Of a stretch of DNA of 5,046 nt, positions 1 to 5,046 are shown one piece after another. The notes under the pieces are model-generated. The model was given only the letters and a program-made list of their open reading frames with translations. It had not been told where the DNA came from and did no database searches. Both the position numbers and the translations under genes were made by a program. The stretch's first letter is position 1; each line of letters opens with the position of its first letter. The stretch is from Candidatus Roizmanbacteria bacterium CG_4_10_14_0_8_um_filter_39_9. GTDB lineage: Bacteria; Patescibacteriota; Microgenomatia; UBA1406; GWC2-37-13. The stretch covers positions 4,286 to 9,331 of the forward strand of contig PFLF01000034.1 of the NCBI GenBank assembly GCA_002784505.1. Direction: 5' to 3'.

Positions 1-1304
1 TTGCACTTTTTAGGCCCGGGCCCATGGATCTTATTCCGCTTTTTTTGGAAGGTAAAAAAAATCCAAAAAAAATTAAATATCTGCATAAAGATTTGGAATC
101 AATCTTAAGTGAGACATATGGCATTCTGGTTTACCAGGAACAGGTAATGGAAATTGCACACAAACTGGCAAACTACTCAATGAGTGAGGCCGACAACTTC
201 CGTATGGCGATGGGTAAAAAGAAAAAGTATCTCATGGATAAGGAGCATATCAAGTTTGTAAATGGGTGCGTAAAAAAAGGATATACAAAAAAAATGGCGG
301 AAGAAATATACAGCTTTATGGAAAAATTTGCGGCCTATGGATTTAATAAACCGCATTCGGCTTCCTACGGACTGATAGCCTACTGGACGGCCTACATGAA
401 GGCAAATTACCCGGTTGAATATATGACGGCACTTCTTTCAGCCGAGCTTCAGGGAGTAGCGGGGCCTATGCGAGAAATTAAAATGGCTCAGGCAATCGAA
501 GAGTGTCGACGGATGGAAATATCCGTTCTTCCGCCAGATATCAATAAATCGGTTCTTGGGTTTTCGATCGAGGGGAAGGCAATCAGATTCGGTCTTTCTG
601 CGATTAAAAATGTTGGGTCCTCGGCAATTGAATCAATTATTGAGGCGAGAAAAAAAGGAGTTTTTACCGGGTTTAAAGACTTTTTGTATCGCTGCGACCT
701 TCGAAAAGTAAATAAACGAACCGTTGAGAGTCTTATCAAATCGGGAGCATTTATTGCCTTTGCCAATCACGCCACACTTCTTTCAAATTACCCCATAATC
801 ATCAAGGAAATAATCAATAACAAAGAAGAAGACGCGAAAGGTCAGTTTAACCTTTTTATGCAGGAAGATTCATCACTGAAACATATTGCCGATAACCTTA
901 ACCCTATCGCTGATCTGACTGATGACGAACTTATTACCTATGAGAAAGAGGTTATTGGATTTCTTATCAGTCGCAATCCTCTTGCAAAATATGCAAAATT
1001 GATTGCGGAAAAAGCCACCAAAAGAATCGGAGAAATCTCAAAGGAAGATATTGGGAAAACTCATATCCTTATCGGAGTAATAAGTAGTAAGAAAATTATT
1101 AAAACGAAAAAGGATGGGAGTGAGATGGCATTCATTACGCTTTACGATGAGACGGGGGCACTTGAAGTTATCGTTTTCCCCAAATCATATGCCAAATTTG
1201 CTTCAATGCTTGCCCTGAATCAAGCCATGATCATCAAGGGGAAGGTTACGGAAAAAGAAGATCAGCTGAGTTTGATTGTTGACAATGCAATGAAATTGAG
1301 TTGA
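1..1304 (+). CDS. dnaE: DNA polymerase III alpha subunit, C-terminal part (5' end outside window)
   Basis: This encodes the catalytic subunit of the replicative DNA polymerase (family C), which extends DNA at the fork with the sliding clamp. The frame is open to the left edge: codons from base 3 read ALFRPGP, a conserved family C block, so the ATG at 24 is internal and the gene is cut by the window. The 433 visible residues contain, in order, the fingers region (YGILVYQEQVM at 39-49, MGKKK near 70, FNKPHSASY at 114-122), the helix-hairpin-helix region (about 194-248), a likely clamp-binding motif QFNLF at 281-285 and an OB fold at about 355-430. The PHP domain and the palm with its catalytic aspartates lie upstream, off-window. 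The protein ends just after the OB fold, so the E. coli-type tau-binding C-terminal domain is absent. The usual SGHPL motif before the OB fold reads SRNPL. The ATP synthase operon starts 15 bases downstream on the same strand. Confidence 0.96.
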   Translation, partial: ALFRPGPMDLIPLFLEGKKNPKKIKYLHKDLESILSETYGILVYQEQVMEIAHKLANYSMSEADNFRMAMGKKKKYLMDKEHIKFVNGCVKKGYTKKMAEEIYSFMEKFAAYGFNKPHSASYGLIAYWTAYMKANYPVEYMTALLSAELQGVAGPMREIKMAQAIEECRRMEISVLPPDINKSVLGFSIEGKAIRFGLSAIKNVGSSAIESIIEARKKGVFTGFKDFLYRCDLRKVNKRTVESLIKSGAFIAFANHATLLSNYPIIIKEIINNKEEDAKGQFNLFMQEDSSLKHIADNLNPIADLTDDELITYEKEVIGFLISRNPLAKYAKLIAEKATKRIGEISKEDIGKTHILIGVISSKKIIKTKKDGSEMAFITLYDETGALEVIVFPKSYAKFASMLALNQAMIIKGKVTEKEDQLSLIVDNAMKLS

Positions 1305-1329
1305 CCGCAGATTTATAAAATGCTAAAAT
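1301..1329 (+). promoter_or_regulatory. possible sigma70-type promoter at the dnaE/ATP operon junction
   Basis: TTGACC (1301-1306, one mismatch to TTGACA) and TAAAAT (1324-1329, one mismatch to TATAAT) are separated by exactly 17 bases. If it is used, transcription would start near 1336. That is inside the small atpZ-type gene, so the transcript would serve atpB and later genes but not the ATG at 1320. AT-rich DNA produces such matches by chance, and the boxes overlap the dnaE stop and the atpZ start, so this is only a candidate. No better promoter was found upstream of the operon. Confidence 0.22.
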
Positions 1330-1595
1330 ACAATCAGAAAAATATTTCAACAGTTGGAGAAAACTTTGAGATTAGAAGCACAAAACAGTCCAAAAAGGTA
1401 GGTAGATCTGCAACAAATCTCGAATATTTACGCTATTTGAATATAGGTTTTTACCTCGTCACTCCGCTTCTCGTCGGGGTAGCTGTCGGAATATATGTTG
1501 ATGGCCGGTTTCAAACAAGGCCAATTGGTGTTATAATAGGAATTATAATCGGGGCAATGGGCACGTTTTATAACTTGATTAAACTTATTGTTTAA
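1320..1595 (+). CDS. atpZ: AtpZ/AtpI-type small membrane protein of the ATP synthase operon
   Basis: This 91-residue protein has a basic, hydrophilic N-terminal part (residues 1-40) and two membrane helices at about 41-60 and 69-90. The first helix runs into VGVAVGIYVDGRF, and the pattern GxxxGxxxD, then T-x-P, then a glycine-spaced second helix ending near YNLIKL, matches the AtpZ (ATPase_gene1) family. Members lie at the head of F-type ATP synthase operons; related proteins have been linked to FO assembly and to magnesium or calcium handling. The place directly before atpB supports this. The start is the only ATG before the helices and follows dnaE by 15 bases; no Shine-Dalgarno sequence is visible. 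AtpI proper is the main alternative name, since both families are small two- to four-helix proteins. Family membership is fairly sure, the exact role is not. Confidence 0.8.
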   Translation: MLKYNQKNISTVGENFEIRSTKQSKKVGRSATNLEYLRYLNIGFYLVTPLLVGVAVGIYVDGRFQTRPIGVIIGIIIGAMGTFYNLIKLIV

Positions 1596-1601
1596 AAGAT
1601 T

Positions 1602-2378
1602 ATGTCGACATTGGAAACTCAAAAAGAGATAGCAGGAATGCCGGAGATAAGTATTAAAGCTGAACCCGTATTTCATATTAGCTCCTTCAAGGTAACAAAC
1701 TCACTGGTTTTATCCGCAGTCGTCATGATTGCATTCGTTTATATTGCGTTTCGCTATTTTAATGAAATCAAAAGTCCCCGGAAAACGGGGTTTTTTTATG
1801 TTATTAATGTTCTGCTTCGAACGTTATACGATTTATTTGGATCCATTATGGGTCGTAACATAAATTTTTTCTTTCCGCTACTTAGTGCTTTTTTTGTTTA
1901 TATACTTCTTCAAAACTGGTTTGGACTTCTTCCGGGAGTTGGAAGCATTATGGTTGCAGTTACGGAGGGCGTACATGTTTTGCATATCCCTCTTTTCAGG
2001 GGAAATAACGCAGATATTAATGCTACGCTTGCTCTGGCTATTATTTCGGTGGTCTTAATGCAGGTTTATGGGGTAAAATTTTTGGGATTTAAGGCGCACA
2101 TCCAAAAATATGTCAATTTATCAAACCCCATTAATTTTTTCTTAGGTTTTTTGGAAATATTATCCGAGATATCTCGTGTGTTATCATTTGCGTTTCGACT
2201 TTTCGGAAACATTTTTGCGGGAGAAGTTCTTATGACTATTGTCGCCTTCTTGGTTCCCGTACTTGCCTCATTCCCTTTTTTGATTCTTGAAATATTCGTC
2301 GGAATGGTACAAGCATTGGTCTTTTCGTTATTGACATCGGTATTTATGAGTTTGGCCGTTGCCAAGCATCACGGATAG
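1602..2378 (+). CDS. atpB: ATP synthase FO subunit a
   Basis: Subunit a of the membrane sector provides the two half channels that load and unload ions on the c ring. The 258 residues (E. coli: 271) have membrane segments at about 33-52, 91-111, 139-160 and a long pair over 172-256. The block FRLFGNIFAGE holds the essential arginine R199 (E. coli R210), N203 (N214) and E208 (E219). E185 matches E. coli E196 and Q237 matches Q252. The position of E. coli H245 is E230, a change common in other bacteria. FPLLSAFFVY and NWFGLLPG also fit the family. The gene follows the atpZ-type gene by 6 bases. The ATG at 1602 has no Shine-Dalgarno; an in-frame ATG at 1638 (residue 13), preceded by AAGAGA at 1624-1629, is a possible alternative start that would leave all membrane segments intact. 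An intrinsic-terminator-like hairpin lies inside codons 57-66. Confidence 0.96.
   Translation: MSTLETQKEIAGMPEISIKAEPVFHISSFKVTNSLVLSAVVMIAFVYIAFRYFNEIKSPRKTGFFYVINVLLRTLYDLFGSIMGRNINFFFPLLSAFFVYILLQNWFGLLPGVGSIMVAVTEGVHVLHIPLFRGNNADINATLALAIISVVLMQVYGVKFLGFKAHIQKYVNLSNPINFFLGFLEILSEISRVLSFAFRLFGNIFAGEVLMTIVAFLVPVLASFPFLILEIFVGMVQALVFSLLTSVFMSLAVAKHHG
1770..1797 (+). terminator. intrinsic-terminator-like hairpin inside atpB
   Basis: CCCCG (1776-1780) and CGGGG (1786-1790) form a perfect five-pair GC stem with loop GAAAA, followed at once by seven T (1791-1797). After one T-T mismatch the stem can extend by a G-T pair and A-T pairs (1770-1774 with 1792-1796). This is the classic shape of a Rho-independent terminator, but it lies in the reading frame of atpB (codons for SPRKTGFFY, residues 58-66), after the first membrane helix. 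The structure is seen directly; whether RNA polymerase stops here, and whether coupled translation suppresses it, cannot be told from sequence. Confidence 0.4.
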
Positions 2379-2428
2379 CTGTTATTTTTATTATTAGTTA
2401 GTCTAATTGAAAGGGGTGATTACCGTTT
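2379..2428 (+). promoter_or_regulatory. AT-rich leader between atpB and atpE with strong ribosome binding site
   Basis: This is the longest gap in the operon (50 bases). It is a U/A-rich, apparently unstructured stretch (2381-2408) followed by AAGGGGTGA at 2411-2419, nine bases before the atpE ATG. The ribosome binding site resembles the consensus AAGGAGGTGA with one base missing and is among the two best in the window. An AU-rich translational enhancer upstream of atpE is known in E. coli, where c is needed in about ten copies per enzyme. A matching role here is inferred from position and composition. Confidence 0.55.
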
Positions 2429-2656
2429 ATGACACCTGAAGCAGTAAAATTTTTATCAATCGCATTTACAATCGCGTTTGGAGCATTTGGACCAGCTATT
2501 GCAATTGGACAGATTGCATCTAAATCTGTTGAGGCATTAGGACGCAATCCAGAAGCCGAATCATCAATCCGAACTGCGATGATTTTAGGACTTGCATTTG
2601 CAGAAGCCGTTGCTATTTATGCATTGGTAGTGGCCCTTATTTTGAAATTTACCTAA
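2429..2656 (+). CDS. atpE: ATP synthase FO subunit c (ring-forming proteolipid)
   Basis: Subunit c is the 75-residue hairpin that assembles into the rotating ring. Helix 1 spans about 6-30 and helix 2 about 48-73, joined by the polar loop RNPE (39-42; RQP in E. coli) that contacts gamma and epsilon. The ion-carrying carboxylate is E59 in GLAFAEA. Aligned through the loop proline to the Ilyobacter sodium-type c subunit, the ligand Gln32 becomes I26 and Ser66 becomes A60, so the known sodium site is missing and proton coupling is predicted. A tyrosine (Y64) matches Tyr70 of that family. The helix 1 packing motif GxGxGxG reads G21-x-A23-x-A25-x-G27, partly alanine-substituted, which may affect ring size. 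The start is fixed by the strong ribosome binding site at 2411-2419 and by the expected length. Confidence 0.97.
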   Translation: MTPEAVKFLSIAFTIAFGAFGPAIAIGQIASKSVEALGRNPEAESSIRTAMILGLAFAEAVAIYALVVALILKFT

Positions 2657-2669
2657 TTCTAATTGACGT

Positions 2670-3170
2670 ATGGAAAATCTAGGAGTTGATCCTAAACTGT
2701 TAATCGCACAAATCATTAATTTCGGACTGTTTTTCTTTATCTTCAGTACTTTTATTGCAAAGCCTTTTTTGGCTTTTATTCAAAGTGAAAAGAAAAAAGA
2801 TGCAGAGCGCGTGAGGTTGAATGATTTGGCAGCAAACCAAGAAGCTGATCTGACGAAAAAAGAGGGGGAAATGAAGCTTCGATTAAAGAAAGAGTATGAT
2901 AAAGCGCTTGTTGAAGCAAAAAACGAAGCTGTTGCGGTCCGCACAACTCTTATGAAAGAAGCAACGTCGGAAGCTGAGGCATATCTTGCAAAGGCAAAGA
3001 AAGAAATGGCCGATGAGAAAAGAAATATGGAGCGAGAAATTAAAGAAAGAATCGGGGCACTTAGTGTTGTTCTTGTCGAACGGGGACTTCGTGAATATTT
3101 AACAGACGATATGCAAAAAGGAGTTACCAAGCGTATTCTTACTAATTTAGAGACACAAAATCTAAACTAA
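2670..3170 (+). CDS. atpF: ATP synthase FO subunit b (peripheral stalk)
   Basis: Subunit b anchors the outer stalk that holds F1 against rotation. The 166 residues show the expected layout: a short polar N-terminus, one membrane helix at about 10-30, the conserved KPF turn at the membrane exit (31-33), then a long charged, Ala/Lys/Glu-rich helix at about 38-140 that should form the stalk coiled coil, and a short C-terminal helical part (about 143-160) that normally meets delta. Length is normal for a single b subunit, and no second b or b' gene or b-delta fusion is present, so the stalk is predicted to be a b homodimer. It starts 13 bases after atpE; the gap has no Shine-Dalgarno sequence, so translation probably depends on coupling or on an open AU-rich start region. 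Confidence 0.94.
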   Translation: MENLGVDPKLLIAQIINFGLFFFIFSTFIAKPFLAFIQSEKKKDAERVRLNDLAANQEADLTKKEGEMKLRLKKEYDKALVEAKNEAVAVRTTLMKEATSEAEAYLAKAKKEMADEKRNMEREIKERIGALSVVLVERGLREYLTDDMQKGVTKRILTNLETQNLN

Positions 3171-3182
3171 TACCTCAACACC

Positions 3183-3467
3183 ATGAAAATTAACCCACAG
3201 CTGAAAGAAGAGTTAAAAAAACGAATGCAGGTGTTTGTGCGAACTGAAAAAGAAAAGGTTACTGTGTATTCGGTATATCCTCTCGCGGCGGGTGAAGTGT
3301 CAAGTCTCCTTGCGGCAAATGACGAGTTAAAAGGTCGGGAATATTCCAATGTAATCGATACATCTTTGATCGGCGGAGTCATTATCCGGTTTGGTTCAAA
3401 GATCATTGATCTGTCCCTCAAACATTTATTACAAACATTTCAGAAAACTATCCATGAAACTCATTGA
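3183..3467 (+). CDS. atpH: ATP synthase F1 subunit delta, C-terminal domain only
   Basis: Delta (OSCP in mitochondria) joins the top of F1 to the b stalk. At 94 residues this is about half the usual 175-185. The part present matches the C-terminal domain: KVTVYSVYPL (25-34), corresponding to the family's V-T-S-A-x-P-L strand, and the signature SLIGGVIIRFGSKIIDLSL (61-79). Only about 20 charged residues precede it, so the six-helix N-terminal domain that normally binds the alpha N-termini is missing. There is no room for it upstream: atpF has normal length and ends 12 bases before, so a frameshifted N-terminal half is unlikely. The gene sits in the canonical delta position between b and alpha. 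No Shine-Dalgarno is seen (the gap is pyrimidine-rich), and the last 14 bases overlap the start of atpA. Identity is supported by the motif and by gene order. Confidence 0.87.
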   Translation: MKINPQLKEELKKRMQVFVRTEKEKVTVYSVYPLAAGEVSSLLAANDELKGREYSNVIDTSLIGGVIIRFGSKIIDLSLKHLLQTFQKTIHETH

Positions 3468-4944
3468 CGATTATCTAAAAGAGATTGAGAAAGATCTCAA
3501 TAAATCAGCCATTTCCGTTAATACTGAAGAAATTGGCTTTGTTGATGAGGTAAGGGATGGCGTTGTTTTGGTAACCGGACTAGACAACGTAACATTTGGA
3601 GAAGTCGTTGAGTTTAACTCCGGCGCAAAGGGATACATTATAGATCTTATGGAAGATCGCGCGGGAGTTGTCGTACTGGGTGACTATTTACATATCAGAT
3701 CAGGAGAACGGGTAAAGGCGCTAAACTATACGTTGTCTGTGCCTGTGTCTGAAGAAATATTAGGAAGAGTAGTTGATCCTCTTTGCACCCCTCAGGACAA
3801 TCTCCCCACCATAAAAATGGATAAGATGTATCCTGTTGAAAAGATTGCTCCGACAGTCGTTTATCGCAAATCGGTTACTGTTCCTCTTCAAACAGGAGTC
3901 AAAGCAATTGATGCGCTTACTCCGATCGGACGCGGCCAACGAGAATTGATTATTGGAGATCGTGGAACGGGAAAGACAACCATTGCTCTTGATACCATTA
4001 TCAACCAAAAGGGGCAGAATGTTATCTGCATTTACTGCGGAATTGGACAGAAAAACTCTAAAATGGCGCTTGTTGTTGATCTTCTGCGGAGAAATAATGC
4101 ACTTGAGTATACCGTTGTAGTAAATGCCCCAGCTGCTGATGCGGCAGCACTTCAATATATTGCGCCTTATAGCGCAAGCGCAATTGCTGAATATTTTATG
4201 GACAAAGGGAAAGATGTGCTGGTGATATATGATGATCTTTCAAAGCATGCATGGGCATATCGTCAGATATCACTAATTCTAAGGCGCCCCGCAGGACGTG
4301 AGGCATATCCGGGAGATATTTTTTATCTGCATTCACGACTACTTGAAAGATCGTGTCGTATTGATGAAAAGTATGGAGGAGGTTCGATTACCGCCCTTCC
4401 CATCGTTGAAACACTGGAAGGAGATGTTTCGGCGTACATCCCAACAAATATTATCTCGATCACCGATGGACAAATATTTTTGGAGACAGATCTGTTTAAT
4501 GCGGGAGTAAGGCCTGCAATCAACATTGGCATATCGGTCTCGCGCGTAGGAGGAAATGCACAGACCAAAGCTATGAAACAAGTGGCGGGTAAATTAAAGC
4601 TCGACCTAGCTCAGTACCGGGAAATGGCCGCTTTTTCCCAGTTTGAATCTGATCTTGATGAGGAAACAAAAAAGCTTCTCAACAGAGGAGCAAAAGTCAC
4701 TCAAATTCTCAAACAGGATAAAAATAAGCCCTACTCGTTAGGAGAAGAGATTGTCGTTTTGTGGGCAGCGCATAAGGGATTTTTGGATACTGTTGGAGTG
4801 AACGATGTCGAAAAATTTGAGAAAAAGCTTATTGAAATTGTACGAAGAAAAGGCCATGACGTTACGAGCATCATTTTGAAGGAAAAGATTATCAGTCCGG
4901 AAACGGAGCATAAACTTGAAAAGTTAGTGAAGGAGGTTGTATGA
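3454..4944 (+). CDS. atpA: ATP synthase F1 subunit alpha
   Basis: Alpha forms the F1 hexamer with beta and carries the non-catalytic nucleotide sites plus the arginine finger for catalysis. The start chosen is ATG 3454 (496 residues; E. coli 513), because it gives the usual short N-terminal helix before the beta barrel (GFVDEVRDGVVLVTGL at 28-43); the upstream in-frame ATG at 3391 would add 21 residues lying within atpH and unlike the family. Motifs: P-loop GDRGTGKT (168-175), Walker B region VLVIYDDLSK (255-264), RRPAGREAYPGD (277-288), and the arginine finger R364 in ISVSRVGG. The P-loop residue equivalent to E. coli Gln172 is Gly171. The C-terminal helical domain (about 375-496) includes SQFESDLD and is complete. 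It overlaps delta by 14 bases and gamma by 4, which points to translational coupling. Confidence 0.97.
   Translation: MKLIDDYLKEIEKDLNKSAISVNTEEIGFVDEVRDGVVLVTGLDNVTFGEVVEFNSGAKGYIIDLMEDRAGVVVLGDYLHIRSGERVKALNYTLSVPVSEEILGRVVDPLCTPQDNLPTIKMDKMYPVEKIAPTVVYRKSVTVPLQTGVKAIDALTPIGRGQRELIIGDRGTGKTTIALDTIINQKGQNVICIYCGIGQKNSKMALVVDLLRRNNALEYTVVVNAPAADAAALQYIAPYSASAIAEYFMDKGKDVLVIYDDLSKHAWAYRQISLILRRPAGREAYPGDIFYLHSRLLERSCRIDEKYGGGSITALPIVETLEGDVSAYIPTNIISITDGQIFLETDLFNAGVRPAINIGISVSRVGGNAQTKAMKQVAGKLKLDLAQYREMAAFSQFESDLDEETKKLLNRGAKVTQILKQDKNKPYSLGEEIVVLWAAHKGFLDTVGVNDVEKFEKKLIEIVRRKGHDVTSIILKEKIISPETEHKLEKLVKEVV
4930..4937 (+). promoter_or_regulatory. strong ribosome binding site of atpG inside the end of atpA
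   Basis: AAGGAGGT is a near-perfect match to the anti-Shine-Dalgarno end of 16S rRNA. It ends three bases before the ATG at 4941, and it lies within the last codons of atpA. Together with the ATGA stop/start overlap it fixes the gamma start. It also shows that this organism does use Shine-Dalgarno pairing, which makes its absence at most other starts here notable. Confidence 0.85.
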
Positions 4945-5046
4945 ACTTACGACAGGTACGAAAAAAAACTAAATCGGTAAGCAATGTGAAAAAAATAACC
5001 CGCTCAATGCAGTTGGTGTCTGCTATTAAAATGAAAAAAGCTCAAA
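4941..5046 (+). CDS. atpG: ATP synthase F1 subunit gamma, N-terminal fragment (3' end outside window)
   Basis: Gamma is the central rotor shaft that couples c ring rotation to the catalytic sites. Only 35 codons are in the window. They begin MNLRQVRKKTKSVSNVKKI and continue with TRSMQLVSAIKMKKAQ, which matches the first helix of the gamma family (LREIKxRIxSVxNTxxITKAMxMVAAxKxRKAQ in typical members). The start is an ATGA overlap with the atpA stop, four bases after a strong AGGAGG. The position after alpha is canonical; beta and epsilon should follow. The fragment is lysine-rich and A-rich but otherwise normal. Confidence 0.95.
   Translation, partial: MNLRQVRKKTKSVSNVKKITRSMQLVSAIKMKKAQ

Noticed and set aside
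13..23. GC-rich palindrome GGCCCGGGCC at the left edge
   Set aside because: It encodes the conserved Arg-Pro-Gly-Pro of DnaE; the codons explain it, and there is no T tract or repeat partner.
1279..1319. TTGACA (1279-1284) with TATAAA (1314-1319) as a promoter for the operon
   Set aside because: The spacer is 29 bases, far from the 16-18 needed, and TATAAA directly abuts the ATG at 1320.
2331..2359. Perfect TTGACA (2331-2336) near the end of atpB as an internal promoter
   Set aside because: At 16-18 base spacing there is no -10-like sequence (GGCCGT region). The TATTAT at 2389-2394 has no matching -35 either.
2759..2778. Hairpin AAAGCC-TTTTTT-GGCTTT in atpF as a terminator
   Set aside because: The six-pair stem is half A-T, and only a broken T run (one T, then ATT) remains after it. 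The codons for the conserved KPF/LAF turn explain the sequence.
2780..3130. Minus-strand open frame opposite atpF (and similar ones opposite dnaE, atpB and atpA)
   Set aside because: Ser/Phe-rich or low-complexity products mirroring the Lys/Glu/Ala codons of the plus-strand genes, with no family motif or ribosome binding site.
4161..4176. Inverted repeat TGCGC/GCGCA in atpA
   Set aside because: Short stem with no T tract, inside a conserved coding region rich in Ala codons.
4298..4510. Plus-strand 70-residue open frame inside atpA
   Set aside because: It lies wholly within the conserved alpha nucleotide-binding domain in another frame, and its product resembles nothing.

Overview
The window is one tightly packed, single-strand (+) block of housekeeping genes: the 3' part of the replicative DNA polymerase III alpha gene (dnaE), followed by the first seven genes of an F-type ATP synthase operon in the usual bacterial order. 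These are a small AtpZ/AtpI-type membrane protein, then a, c, b, delta, alpha and the first 35 codons of gamma. The beta and epsilon genes are not in the window and would be expected just downstream. No RNA gene, transposon, CRISPR array, phage gene or convincing minus-strand gene was found. Gaps between genes are 6 to 50 bases, and the last two junctions overlap (14 and 4 bases).

The organism is a bacterium with moderately low GC, many A tracts and very compact spacing. TGA ends dnaE, atpH and atpA and does not occur inside the genes, so a code that reads TGA as Trp or Gly is excluded. The compact layout, the reduced delta subunit and divergent but complete ATP synthase subunits would fit a reduced-genome lineage such as the Candidate Phyla Radiation (Patescibacteria, perhaps Microgenomates). 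That placement is inference; nothing here proves it.

How the genes work together: a (258 aa), the c ring (75 aa per subunit) and b (166 aa) form the membrane FO sector and the outer stalk. Alpha (496 aa), gamma, delta and the off-window beta and epsilon form F1. The AtpZ-type protein probably helps FO assembly. The a subunit keeps its essential arginine (R199) and c keeps its ion-carrying glutamate (E59) without the known sodium ligands, so a proton-coupled enzyme is predicted. dnaE is functionally unrelated but lies only 15 bases upstream and may share the transcript.

The main points for a second look are: a delta subunit with only the C-terminal domain; a textbook intrinsic-terminator shape inside the atpB coding sequence; clear Shine-Dalgarno sequences only before atpE and atpG; a Gln-to-Gly change in the alpha P-loop; and a DnaE that ends right after its OB fold. 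I did not see a new defence, mobile or regulatory system; this is a conserved core locus with lineage-specific peculiarities.
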